Positions 1 through 7,572 of a stretch of 33,019 nucleotides of DNA are shown one piece after another. How positions within the stretch are numbered: position 1 is the stretch's first letter; every line of letters begins with the position of its first letter. Made by a program: the position numbers and the translations under genes. The stretch is from a virus. The notes under the pieces were generated by a model that saw nothing but the letters and a program-made list of their open reading frames with translations, made no database searches and was not told where the DNA came from. The stretch lies in IMG/VR virus record IMGVR_UViG_3300044577_000044, positions 1 to 33,019 of that record. The stretch is one strand, 5' to 3'.

Positions 1-951
1 GGGAGGGGGGACCGCCGGCGGCTCCTCGACCGGCACCGCCTCCGGGGCGAAGACGGGCGCGGCCGCCGGCACTGGTGGCGGTCTGGGTGCCCGAGGAGCT
101 AGAGGCTCTCCTGGGGAGACCTCGGGCGGTACAGGGGGGGGCGAGGGGACGACGCTTGCTCCGCCGCCGAGCAACGCGCCGACGCCGGCGCCGACCTTGG
201 CGCTCTCAACCACGCCTTCGAGCCGCGCCTGCTCGGGATTGTAGACCTGGCGGGCGATCTCGTTCTGGATGCCTTGCTGGACGGCTTCCTGAGTGCCTTC
301 CCAAGCGCCCTGTTTCACCATGTTGATGGCGAATTCGACCAGCCCGGTTCGCTTGATGGGATTGCGGACGACGCGGAGCAGGCGGGCGATGGGGATGAAC
401 TCGGTCGCGCCCGGACCGACACCCAGCAGGGTCGCGAGCCGCGTCTCGGCGCCGGTGGCGCCGGCGTCTTGCGCTCGCACGCGGGCTTCCTCGACGCCCA
501 TGCTGACACCCGTGCCAAAGCCAAGCGCTGGATTAACCGCGCCGGCCGCCAAGATCGGGACCGTACTGGCCAAGCCGCCGACGAGCTGGTTGGCGTAGGT
601 TTGCTCGACTTCGGGATCGATGGGAAAGGCGGCGGTCATGCTCTCCTTGGCGCCACGGATGAACTGGTCGAATTTGGTCGGTCCTTGGCGGGCCGCTTCG
701 GTTTCCGGGGTCAGTGGTGGGTATGCCTGTTCGACCAGTCCGCCAACACCGCCCGCCACGCCCAGGGTTGAGGTAGCGAGGTCGCGGGTGAAACGGTTGA
801 GGTAATCCCAGACCCCGAAATCGAAATCCTCGGGCGTCATTTCGGGGCCGCCAAGCGGCCGGCCGGGGCCGATATCGGCGAACGGGTCCACCGGCGGCGC
901 GGTGGCGGCCGGCTCAAGAATGTCGGCGAAAGGATCGCGCGGGTCGGGCAT
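1..951 (-). CDS. Large virion/ejection-type protein, N-terminal 317 residues only (partial)
   Basis: The frame is open from an ATG two bases after the stop of the preceding gene and runs off the window edge without a stop, so the protein is longer than the 317 residues visible. The N-terminus carries two copies of a DPFADI motif (about residues 5-10 and 23-28). A small-residue hydrophobic stretch (about 55-75) and a second Ala/Gly-rich stretch near residue 140 follow, and then a Pro-rich linker from about residue 275. I recognise no catalytic motif in the visible part. Its place after two ejection-type genes at the end of the tail block suggests a large internal virion protein delivered with the DNA, perhaps with lytic or polyvalent domains beyond the edge. 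That role is inference from position and composition. Confidence 0.75.
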   Translation of the reverse strand, partial: MPDPRDPFADILEPAATAPPVDPFADIGPGRPLGGPEMTPEDFDFGVWDYLNRFTRDLATSTLGVAGGVGGLVEQAYPPLTPETEAARQGPTKFDQFIRGAKESMTAAFPIDPEVEQTYANQLVGGLASTVPILAAGAVNPALGFGTGVSMGVEEARVRAQDAGATGAETRLATLLGVGPGATEFIPIARLLRVVRNPIKRTGLVEFAINMVKQGAWEGTQEAVQQGIQNEIARQVYNPEQARLEGVVESAKVGAGVGALLGGGASVVPSPPPVPPEVSPGEPLAPRAPRPPPVPAAAPVFAPEAVPVEEPPAVPPP

Positions 952-953
952 GG

Positions 954-2381
954 CTACCTTCTGATCACCGCTGGATCGATGCCGCGTTCTCGCAGGCGCC
1001 GGGCAATCTCGGGCCATGCGCTGGGGTTCCGTTTATAGGCCCGTCGCGCGGAGGCGATCACATCCTCGACCGTGACCTTGGCGGCGCCTTGCGCGGGGAC
1101 GGGCTGCGCGGCGGGTGGCGGTTGCATGGGAGACGGGGCCGTAGGTGGGGGTTGCCTGGCGACGGGCTGTGTTGCTTGGGGCAACATTTGGCGGCCAGGG
1201 TAAGCTTCCGGGCCAACGATGGGCGGCGGGAGCGTGGGCTGCGGGATGGGTCGGCCCTCGAAAGTAGGGCCGAAGCCCCGGCGGTCCTTGGTGGCCGCGT
1301 CTGGCCCAGCTATCAGTTCGTCGAGCGGGAGATCGTTGGGCTGTCCGCCCGAACCCAAGCCACGCTTGATTAGTCCAAGGATTCCCCCGCCGGGTGCGGC
1401 CGGCTCCTCCTCCTCATAGGTCGGTTCCGGCTCCGGCGGCACGTTGGGGCGCAGGGCGAAACGGCGGTGGAAATCCGCATAGCCCGAATCGTCGCCGGTC
1501 TTGCGTTGCAATGCCTTGTTCAAGGCGCGGGCCAGCAGCGGGTCATAATCGACATTTTTCCGACCCAAATGGGCCGCCGACGTGGCTCGCCCCAACAGCT
1601 CTTCACGCCCGAGGCCCATTGCTAGGATTCCTCGTCGCGCCGAATCGATTTCGATGTTGTTTGCGACTTGCGTCTTCGTCAGGGCGTCGGCGCCCGGCGC
1701 GTTGGGGATAACTTCTCCCTCTTCCATTTTGTCAAATCTTTGGAAACGTCGGCCCTTTGCGGTCTGGACCCATACGCCTTCCGTCCTCGCCTTGCGTTCG
1801 ACTGCCGTCAGCTCGTCGTCAAGCGCCATGGCGACACGAAGCTGGTTCTGGACCCATTGCTGGTCGTACTGTGGCGGCGCGGCGTTGACCGACACGCCCT
1901 CTTGCCGCGCCTTTTGCAGTGCCTGGGCGTAGACCATCGGGCGTTGTTCCTCGGGAACATCTTCCACCATCAGCAACAGCCGCGCCGTTATGCCGTTCAC
2001 GCGCTTGTACTGCTTGCGCTGTTCCTCGTTCATTTTCGTGATGGCGTTGAGGTATTGGCTGCCGACCTCAGGATCGGCGGCCATCAGTTCCCGCATCGCC
2101 GGGCTGGCGGCATCGATCATCGGCGAAGCGACGCCTCCCGCGCCACCGGCGGCGCCCGCTAGTTGATCGCCGGGGCCTGCGGTTCCGCCGGACGGCGCCA
2201 CGCCGCTGGTGCCCATAACCTGCGCACCAAGACCTTGAACCAGCTTCAGCTTTTGCAGCTTGGCCTGCGTTAACTGATTCTTGAGCTTGGCGGATTTCAG
2301 GTATGCGGCGGTTATCAGCGTCTTGCCGAGGTCCGGTTGCCGGATGGCGAGCGCGGGATACGTGTTAAATGCCAATGGCAT
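954..2381 (-). CDS. Probable internal virion / DNA-ejection protein
   Basis: A 475-residue protein. The N-terminus (about residues 20-50) is a Lys/Leu/Gln-rich amphipathic helix. The middle is helical and charged, with several Met-Glu-Glu-Gln stretches. The C-terminal third is Pro/Gly-rich low complexity, closed by a small basic helical module (about 440-475) with the pattern ARRAYKRNP. No enzyme motif is seen. It follows a glycine-rich ejection-type gene and precedes the large partial virion gene, the arrangement of P22-like injection proteins (gp7/gp20/gp16 types). The assignment rests on position and composition, not on a recognised domain. An 84-base gap separates it from the upstream gene. 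Confidence 0.7.
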   Translation of the reverse strand: MPLAFNTYPALAIRQPDLGKTLITAAYLKSAKLKNQLTQAKLQKLKLVQGLGAQVMGTSGVAPSGGTAGPGDQLAGAAGGAGGVASPMIDAASPAMRELMAADPEVGSQYLNAITKMNEEQRKQYKRVNGITARLLLMVEDVPEEQRPMVYAQALQKARQEGVSVNAAPPQYDQQWVQNQLRVAMALDDELTAVERKARTEGVWVQTAKGRRFQRFDKMEEGEVIPNAPGADALTKTQVANNIEIDSARRGILAMGLGREELLGRATSAAHLGRKNVDYDPLLARALNKALQRKTGDDSGYADFHRRFALRPNVPPEPEPTYEEEEPAAPGGGILGLIKRGLGSGGQPNDLPLDELIAGPDAATKDRRGFGPTFEGRPIPQPTLPPPIVGPEAYPGRQMLPQATQPVARQPPPTAPSPMQPPPAAQPVPAQGAAKVTVEDVIASARRAYKRNPSAWPEIARRLRERGIDPAVIRR

Positions 2382-2465
2382 CTTGGGTTACCTCATGTCC
2401 AAAGAGAAAGCGTCCCCGAAGAGCCGCATCTTGACTTGGCCCACCTTACTTTTAGGCTGCTTGAT

Positions 2466-3488
2466 TTACTGAAGCAAATTCCACAGCATCAAGTTCTGCA
2501 TGCCGCCGCCGATCGCATTGGCCGCGCCAGCATATCCGCTCGCCCGGGCCGTTCCGGCAGCCATTATGGCGCTGCCTTGTGCCCGGGCGCCCCCCATCAG
2601 CGTGTTAGCCTGTCCAGCGGCGCCTGTCATCAATGCGTTGCTGATATTGCCAGCAGCGGCGCCGCCCAGCGTGGCGCTGGAGGTGGTCGCTCCCTGGCCC
2701 ATGCCCGCAAGACCGGCCAGGCGGTTTGCGTAATTGGTGAATTCCTCGCTCGCGATGCCCTGACCATAGCGGGTCAGCTCGCGCCCGTAACCACCGCCGC
2801 GGAGGCTTCCGCGCGCCGCGGCCGAGCGGTCCCGCGCCCTTATGCCCTCGTCGAAGCGGAACGTATAGCCCGGCGTCTCCATGAAACGGTCGCGCGCCGC
2901 TTGCATCAGCTCTTCCCTGGACTGCCCGGGCCCGACCACATCTGGCGTCGGAGAATCTATGAACTCAGGCGCGTCCGGGTCTATAAGAACCTGGCTCGTG
3001 CCAGAACTGGCAGGACTTCCCGCACGGAAAGATGAATTAGGCACACCATGTATAGGGCTAGAAACTCCAGCCCTAAACATGCCTGCACCACCTCCGCCTG
3101 TGGCGGGTATATTTGTCGTTACAGTTCTCGTCTTTCCAAACTCCGGATTCGGTATTTGCGCGGCGACCCCGGTGGGATCCAGCCCATCTTCCGCCCCCAG
3201 CAGCCCTTGCCGGCCGATGCCATAGAGGGCAGCGTATTCGGCAAGTGCGCTTGTCCCGGTTTCCCGGTAGGGAGCCAAGTCCGTACGCCCCAAGTCAAAC
3301 TGCCGGCGTATCTCCTCGATGCTCAAGCGGGTCGCCTCCGCTTGCAAGCGTGCGGCCTCGCGGGTCGCCTGCGCCTGCAGGGCACCGGCTTGCCCTGCCG
3401 CGCTTGCCTGTGCGCTACCGCCCAAAAGGGATCCTGCGGCGCCGATCACGGACGAGCCGAGAATTGCCGCTCCTGTGCTGATTGCCAT
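2466..3488 (-). CDS. Ejection-type protein with glycine/alanine-rich hydrophobic N-terminus
   Basis: A 340-residue protein. The first 30 residues are a Gly/Ala/Ser hydrophobic segment (glycine-zipper-like, possibly membrane-inserting), followed by an Ala/Gln/Glu coiled coil (about 30-70). The C-terminal half contains the pattern FRFDEG...RDRSAAARG...GG....L.RYG (about 205-245), which I know from internal virion proteins of podoviruses, and then an Ala/Gly-rich tail. It probably crosses or disrupts the host membrane during DNA entry. The ATG follows the TAG of the acetyltransferase gene directly (TAGATG), implying coupled translation. The stretch around 2960-3130 is less GC-rich than its flanks and matches a variable, low-complexity linker. 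Confidence 0.75.
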   Translation of the reverse strand: MAISTGAAILGSSVIGAAGSLLGGSAQASAAGQAGALQAQATREAARLQAEATRLSIEEIRRQFDLGRTDLAPYRETGTSALAEYAALYGIGRQGLLGAEDGLDPTGVAAQIPNPEFGKTRTVTTNIPATGGGGAGMFRAGVSSPIHGVPNSSFRAGSPASSGTSQVLIDPDAPEFIDSPTPDVVGPGQSREELMQAARDRFMETPGYTFRFDEGIRARDRSAAARGSLRGGGYGRELTRYGQGIASEEFTNYANRLAGLAGMGQGATTSSATLGGAAAGNISNALMTGAAGQANTLMGGARAQGSAIMAAGTARASGYAGAANAIGGGMQNLMLWNLLQ

Positions 3489-3938
3489 CTACAACCTCTT
3501 GATGAACGATAATTCCGCCGCGCGGTAACCATGCCGCCTGTAGTACCGCTCGAGCGCATCCGAGCGCAGTCCCTCGACAGTGATCATCGTGAAGCTCATC
3601 GCGCCCTGCTCCCGTCCCCGGTTCTCAAGCGCATCGAACAGGGCAATCGACTCCCGGCCTCGGGCCCCGGGCTCAACCCACCAGAACAATTCCTGCCCGG
3701 TGCGGTGCGTGGTGTTGAAATAGAACGGATAGAGGAGCGCGCCGGCCATGCCCACGACGCCGTCTGCCTCTTCAACGACGAGCAGAACGCCATCATCCGA
3801 GGCGATCAGATGGCTCAGCGTTGCCGTTACCGAGGCGTCGTCCCATTCAGCGATCTCGGGCCAGCCCGCCAGATCAAAGAACTTCTGGCCCATGACCAGG
3901 ATTTCGGGGATGTCGTCTTCCGTCGCGTCCCGGATCAT
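3489..3938 (-). CDS. GNAT-family N-acetyltransferase
   Basis: A 149-residue protein of GNAT length. It begins MIRDATEDDIPEI, the usual first strand and helix of the fold. A central strand pair (about residues 52-70, LLVVEEADGVVGMAGALLYP) and an acceptor half ending in ERYYRRHGYRAAELSF (about 130-146), the typical last helix and strand, follow. The acetyl-CoA loop is the weakest part: PGARGRESIALFDALENRG occupies the place of the usual R/Q-x-x-G-x-G/A motif. The ATG overlaps the previous stop (ATGA). GNAT proteins occur in phage tail clusters but their substrates are unknown; candidates are a virion protein or a host protein. Confidence 0.85.
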   Translation of the reverse strand: MIRDATEDDIPEILVMGQKFFDLAGWPEIAEWDDASVTATLSHLIASDDGVLLVVEEADGVVGMAGALLYPFYFNTTHRTGQELFWWVEPGARGRESIALFDALENRGREQGAMSFTMITVEGLRSDALERYYRRHGYRAAELSFIKRL

Positions 3939-4471
3939 GCGGTGCGTTCCGCCACGATGACGATGGTGCAGGATCCCGCCGTGTAGTCCGTCGCCCCACC
4001 AGAATAGGCGGCGGTTATGTCGGTTCCCGCCGCGCTCGCCAGGGTAAAGTCCGCAGCCGTCGCTGGAAACGGCACGCCGGCATCGCCCCACCTCGCCGCC
4101 GCGAGCGACTGCAAGGTAGCGGCTGGGATTACCGACCAGATTGCGGTGCCGTCACCGATACGGAGCAGCCTGTCGCCGCCCCCGCCAGAGAAGTTCGTCC
4201 CCGCGCCCGACAGGTAAGCCTCGCGGACTTTCCACCGTTCGCCGCTCAGAGCGTCCAGCAGGATGACCGTGCCGCCCGACGCCAGGGCCGCTTGGCCGAC
4301 CGAAGTCTCGAACACCGCCACATCGCCGACGATGGGCTTGCCCGTCGCACCGCCGACGCGGCGGAACATCAACTCGAACCAGTGTCGCCACGTCGGGGAT
4401 GTCAGAAAGTCCGGTCCCGCGATGACGCCCCGCGTCGGCGGCTCGAAGACCGTCGGAGGGGATTCAGGCAT
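3935..4471 (-). CDS. Tail-associated structural protein (unknown)
   Basis: A 178-residue protein that starts at an ATG overlapping the stop of the gp10-like gene by one base (TGATG). It has a Pro-rich N-terminus, a Trp-rich patch (about residues 28-35) and then beta-rich sequence with Gly/Ala/Thr stretches to the end. No known domain is recognised. Short proteins of this build commonly sit directly after the plug protein in phages with P22-like tails, so a needle, plug or tail-accessory role is possible (inference). A longer frame upstream of this ATG exists but lies wholly inside the gp10-like gene and is a shadow. Confidence 0.75.
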   Translation of the reverse strand: MPESPPTVFEPPTRGVIAGPDFLTSPTWRHWFELMFRRVGGATGKPIVGDVAVFETSVGQAALASGGTVILLDALSGERWKVREAYLSGAGTNFSGGGGDRLLRIGDGTAIWSVIPAATLQSLAAARWGDAGVPFPATAADFTLASAAGTDITAAYSGGATDYTAGSCTIVIVAERTA

Positions 4472-5871
4472 CAGGTGCCGCCAAGGGCAAAGTCCAAATG
4501 CGCGGCGATGATGCTGCGTTTCACGGCATCCGCCACCGTCACCCGGTAAATCCGGTTCCGCGCTTGGCCGAGGCGGAGCCAACGCAGCCTCTGGCGATAG
4601 GCTCCGATCTTGCCCATCGAACGGAACGGCTTGCGCGTTGAGTACGTGCGCCCGCCATCGTCCGAATAATCCATCCAGACTTGCGGATCCGAGGCGTCGC
4701 CGCTGGTATCTCCCACCCCGCTCTCGATGTCGAGCTCGAAGCGGCGATGGAAAACGCGGCGGCGGTCGGCGGCCACCGGGGGCCCGGTGAGTATGCCCTG
4801 CATGGTGGAGCCATATTCGTCGAAGGTGTCCATGTCGAGCTCGCCGAGGCGGCCCTGGAAGGCGTCTCCCACGATATGCTTGTCGTAAACGAAGGTGTAT
4901 GAACTGCCGCGCCAATAGGCCAGATCAAGGCTTTCCCGCTCATGCCACAGCTTGGTCGCAACGTCGTAAACGAAGGTCGCAGTGGGGAAGCTGACGTGGT
5001 AAAATTTGTGACCGGAAATCGTGACGAAGAACGCGAAGGCATCCGACAAGTCGGTAAATCCGCGAATCTCCTCCTCGATGGCATGGGTCGAGATGCGCTG
5101 CGGCGTGTAGCCCATGGCCCGGTAGATAATCCCATCGTCGCCGAGCCAAAACAGCGTGTTGTCGTCCGCGGCAACGGAAAACGCCGCCGCGCAGCCCCTT
5201 TCGATGAAGGCCCCCGCAATCCGCTCGAACGGGAAATCCGTGGCGCCGGAATTGAAATAGACCTCAATGGTCTCCTGGCCGAAGACCCACAGTTCGCGAT
5301 GGTTCGAGAACACCGCCACCACCTCGTCCGGATCGCCTTCGGCGTCGGCAAAGTCTGTGGCGACCCAAGCGGTCCCGTCATCCAGCCCGGAAATGTAGAA
5401 CTGGCTGGTGCCCGCCTTGTTGACCACGAAATAGCCGTCCTGAAAGGTCACGGTATCGGCGACCACGAAATCCGCATCGGCGATCTTTACCAGTCCGTTC
5501 GTGGTGTCGTAGATCCATCCATCGGTGCCATCGACGATCATCAATTCCTGCGGGCTGGCGCGGTTGACCGCCATGCCGACCCTACCCACCGATGTATTGA
5601 TGGTGCCGAGAGAAGTGGCCGTTCCGGCCGAATTGACGCTGTAAACCCTATTGCCGCTGACGACGTACAGGACGCCGTTCATGACCTTCGTTCCCCGCTC
5701 GCCTCCGGCAAGCCCGGTGGTAAAACTCTTGGTGCCTGGGGCGTTGAAGACCACCACCTGGCTCTTGGCGTCCGGCGGAGCCTGCTCAGCGAAGTAGTTG
5801 ACCAGCCGTTGCGCCGACAGGGGAAGCGCGCGAGACTTGTAGCTCTGGATCGCGAACTGGACCGGCGGCAT
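4471..5871 (-). CDS. P22 gp10-like packaged-DNA stabilisation / tail hub protein
   Basis: A 466-residue protein. The N-terminus (PVQFAIQSYKSRALPLSAQRLVNYFAEQ) is the characteristic start of the P22 gp10 family, in which the chain first contacts the adaptor and then forms a beta-propeller-like body. Repeated segments with Tyr-rich strands (VLYVVSGNRVYSV, ELWVFGQETIEVYFNSG, NTLFWLGDDGIIYRA) fit propeller blades. In the virion this protein plugs the portal channel after packaging and holds the tail needle and spikes. The ATG at 5871 overlaps the previous stop (TGATG), so I prefer it over the GTG four codons upstream. Length matches the family (about 470 residues). Confidence 0.88.
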   Translation of the reverse strand: MPPVQFAIQSYKSRALPLSAQRLVNYFAEQAPPDAKSQVVVFNAPGTKSFTTGLAGGERGTKVMNGVLYVVSGNRVYSVNSAGTATSLGTINTSVGRVGMAVNRASPQELMIVDGTDGWIYDTTNGLVKIADADFVVADTVTFQDGYFVVNKAGTSQFYISGLDDGTAWVATDFADAEGDPDEVVAVFSNHRELWVFGQETIEVYFNSGATDFPFERIAGAFIERGCAAAFSVAADDNTLFWLGDDGIIYRAMGYTPQRISTHAIEEEIRGFTDLSDAFAFFVTISGHKFYHVSFPTATFVYDVATKLWHERESLDLAYWRGSSYTFVYDKHIVGDAFQGRLGELDMDTFDEYGSTMQGILTGPPVAADRRRVFHRRFELDIESGVGDTSGDASDPQVWMDYSDDGGRTYSTRKPFRSMGKIGAYRQRLRWLRLGQARNRIYRVTVADAVKRSIIAAHLDFALGGT

Positions 5872-6824
5872 CAGGACCCCCACGTCATATCGGGGGCGAA
5901 TGACGTGCCTTCCGGGTCACGGTCCCAGCCGGACGCCGCTTCGTAAAGTATCGCGGCCTCGAGACGAATCTCGTCCCGAAGGTCTTTCGGCACTCCGTAG
6001 GTCGGGGATAGCTTCTTCGCCAGGTTCCACACCAGACAGTCCAACCATTCCTGCGGCAAATCCGGGTTGTGCGCCGAGGTGTCGAAATCCTCGATCTGAA
6101 ACAGGCAGGTCAGACGAAGGCGGTCGGCGGCGGTTTCCGGTTCGGGCCAGGCGTACAGGAAGCCATCGGGTCTTTCGGGGCTGTAAAAGCATTCGTTCGT
6201 CTTGCCGGTGATCGTCTTGTTGGGCAGGCGCTGGTATTCATTGTCGGAGATCATCGCGATCGGAGTGTCGAGGGCGGCCTTGTCGGTGCGCGCGACCTCG
6301 ATGACGCGAAGCGGTCGGCCGATCTTGGTGGTGTAGGCAAAAACCGGCTGGTCGACCGCCGCCGCGCCCGAAAGCGTACCCGTCAGCGTGATGTCAAGCG
6401 AGCTGATCGACTGAACCGTGTCCCAGTCTATCGTGTCGTCGTCCAGGACCACGCCGATGTTGTCGCTGACGGCGATTCCGGTGACGCTGTCAAGGCTGAC
6501 GACCGATGCCCCGGAAGCCGCCGCGGCGGAAAGTTCGGTGTTCACCGCATCATCGAGCTCGGCGGCGTGATCGGTCGAATTCGGGCCCAGCGTGTACTTG
6601 CCCTGGGATTTGTCGAGAAATAGATAGGCTACCCGACGGGTCCACAGCCTAACGCCGTCCGCCTGAAACGCCTTCACCATGCGATTAAGCTGACGGGCGG
6701 CATAGTCGGTGTCCTCGGTAGCAACCGAAACGTCGCCCGCCTCGATGGCCCCGCACAGGATCAGGGCATCGTTGATGATCTCGTTGCGGGTCTGGTCGAA
6801 ATCGACCGAGGCGCTGGTCGCCAT
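5871..6824 (-). CDS. P22 gp4-like head-to-tail adaptor (tail accessory factor)
   Basis: A 317-residue protein. The N-terminal domain (residues 8-75: RNEIINDALILCGAIEAG...ARQLNRMVKAFQADGVRLWTRR) and the C-terminal domain (EYQRLPNKTITGKT...FYSPERPDGFLYAWPEP, then a helical end) match the gp4 adaptor family I know from podoviruses and alphaproteobacterial prophages. The middle insertion (about 90-160, Ala/Ser/Val/Asp-rich) looks like an added beta domain and explains why it is longer than P22 gp4 (about 166 residues). The protein would form a ring under the portal to which the gp10-like plug attaches. It is followed at once by the gp10-like gene with a one-base overlap. Confidence 0.85.
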   Translation of the reverse strand: MATSASVDFDQTRNEIINDALILCGAIEAGDVSVATEDTDYAARQLNRMVKAFQADGVRLWTRRVAYLFLDKSQGKYTLGPNSTDHAAELDDAVNTELSAAAASGASVVSLDSVTGIAVSDNIGVVLDDDTIDWDTVQSISSLDITLTGTLSGAAAVDQPVFAYTTKIGRPLRVIEVARTDKAALDTPIAMISDNEYQRLPNKTITGKTNECFYSPERPDGFLYAWPEPETAADRLRLTCLFQIEDFDTSAHNPDLPQEWLDCLVWNLAKKLSPTYGVPKDLRDEIRLEAAILYEAASGWDRDPEGTSFAPDMTWGS

Positions 6825-6830
6825 GATTTC

Positions 6831-6926
6831 CTACCTTACCCGTGCCTTCTTCTTGGCTGGCTTGGTCTTCTTCCCGCCCTTTGGTTTCGACTTCGGTTTT
6901 GACGGGTAGCCGTATCCTTTCGGCAT
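6831..6926 (-). CDS. Tiny lysine-rich protein (31 aa)
   Basis: The frame reads MPKGYGYPSKPKSKP and continues as a Lys/Pro/Gly tail to a TAG. The ATG overlaps the stop of the HslV-like gene by one base (TGATG), and the gp4-like ATG follows seven bases after its stop. Tiny proteins starting MPKGYGY and rich in lysine recur next to structural genes in alphaproteobacterial phages. I read it as real because of the tight junctions at both ends. The strong positive charge suggests nucleic-acid or capsid contact, but its function is unknown. Confidence 0.65.
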   Translation of the reverse strand: MPKGYGYPSKPKSKPKGGKKTKPAKKKARVR

Positions 6927-7411
6927 CACTTCACCTCCAGCTTATGTAAATTCGGCTCTGCACTGATCACCTCATGCACGACAGGCAGACCGCATCCATT
7001 GACGACCGCACAGGCGACTTCCACGGCCTCAACGGCGCTCACGCCCATGTGCATCGCCGCCATCGCCGCGTGAGTGCCGCTGCCGATGGCGTAAAACGGC
7101 ACTAAAATATCCTGGTTGGTTTCCGGAATCATCCACTCGAACCAATATTCCCAGCGATCGGGGCGCAGAACCAAGGCCCAAAAATCGACTTCGTTGCCGC
7201 TGCCCTTCCGGTTGTGGAGGGCCGGTATTTTATCAAGATCGGCGCCGGCGAAATACCAATCGGCAAACGCCTTGCCATCGACCCAATTCCCTGTCCACCC
7301 GATGGCCACATTTCCTTGGCGCATCAGCTTTCGCATGATGACCTTCAGGCCACCGCCAGTGCCCATGCTGTCCGCAGCGATCACGCCGTCGCGTATGGCA
7401 ACGATGCTCAT
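6926..7411 (-). CDS. HslV/proteasome-beta-like Ntn-hydrolase
   Basis: A 161-residue protein. The start (SIVAIRDGVIAADSMGT) resembles the first strands of HslV and proteasome beta subunits, including the conserved Asp (AADS, residues 12-15). Lys28 is a plausible counterpart of the catalytic lysine. The C-terminal half has the family signature AIGSG..AAMAAMHMGVSAVEAVEVA (about residues 109-133). HslV normally exposes Thr1 as nucleophile; here the residue after Met is Ser2, which could serve in an Ntn hydrolase but departs from the Thr rule. No HslU-like ATPase is nearby. Phage proteins of this type occur in structural clusters, where they may mature virion proteins or remodel host proteins. It overlaps the upstream gene by ATGA. 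Confidence 0.8.
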   Translation of the reverse strand: MSIVAIRDGVIAADSMGTGGGLKVIMRKLMRQGNVAIGWTGNWVDGKAFADWYFAGADLDKIPALHNRKGSGNEVDFWALVLRPDRWEYWFEWMIPETNQDILVPFYAIGSGTHAAMAAMHMGVSAVEAVEVACAVVNGCGLPVVHEVISAEPNLHKLEVK

Positions 7412-7569
7412 AGTGTTCGTCTCGGCCGTTTCTTGATCCGCCGCATGGTCAAGCCGCGACCGGCTGCAATCATTGCGCGCTTAGAGTTTTCGGGGTTGCT
7501 GGGTGCGTCTGGGATATGTGCGCCGTCGTCGAGGCGGACAACCCCACCATCTTCGAGTTTGAAATTCAT
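7408..7569 (-). CDS. Small hypothetical protein (53 aa)
   Basis: The frame runs from an ATG three bases after the fibre gene stop to a TGA that overlaps the HslV-like start (ATGA). The protein has an acidic N-terminal half (MNFKLEDGGVVRLDDG) and a basic C-terminal tail rich in Arg and Lys. No domain is recognised. The tight junctions on both sides and lack of any alternative gene in this interval support it. It could be a fibre-assembly accessory, but that is only positional inference. Confidence 0.65.
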   Translation of the reverse strand: MNFKLEDGGVVRLDDGAHIPDAPSNPENSKRAMIAAGRGLTMRRIKKRPRRTL

Positions 7570-7572
7570 GGC

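Noticed and set aside
2384-2420. 13-codon leader ORF upstream of the 475-residue gene
   Set aside because: Has an AGGTGGG before the ATG, but it is too short to support and its regulatory meaning cannot be shown.
4942-5946. 334-codon plus-strand frame
   Set aside because: Mirror of the gp10-like gene. Composition is Arg/Asp/Val/His-rich without domain features.
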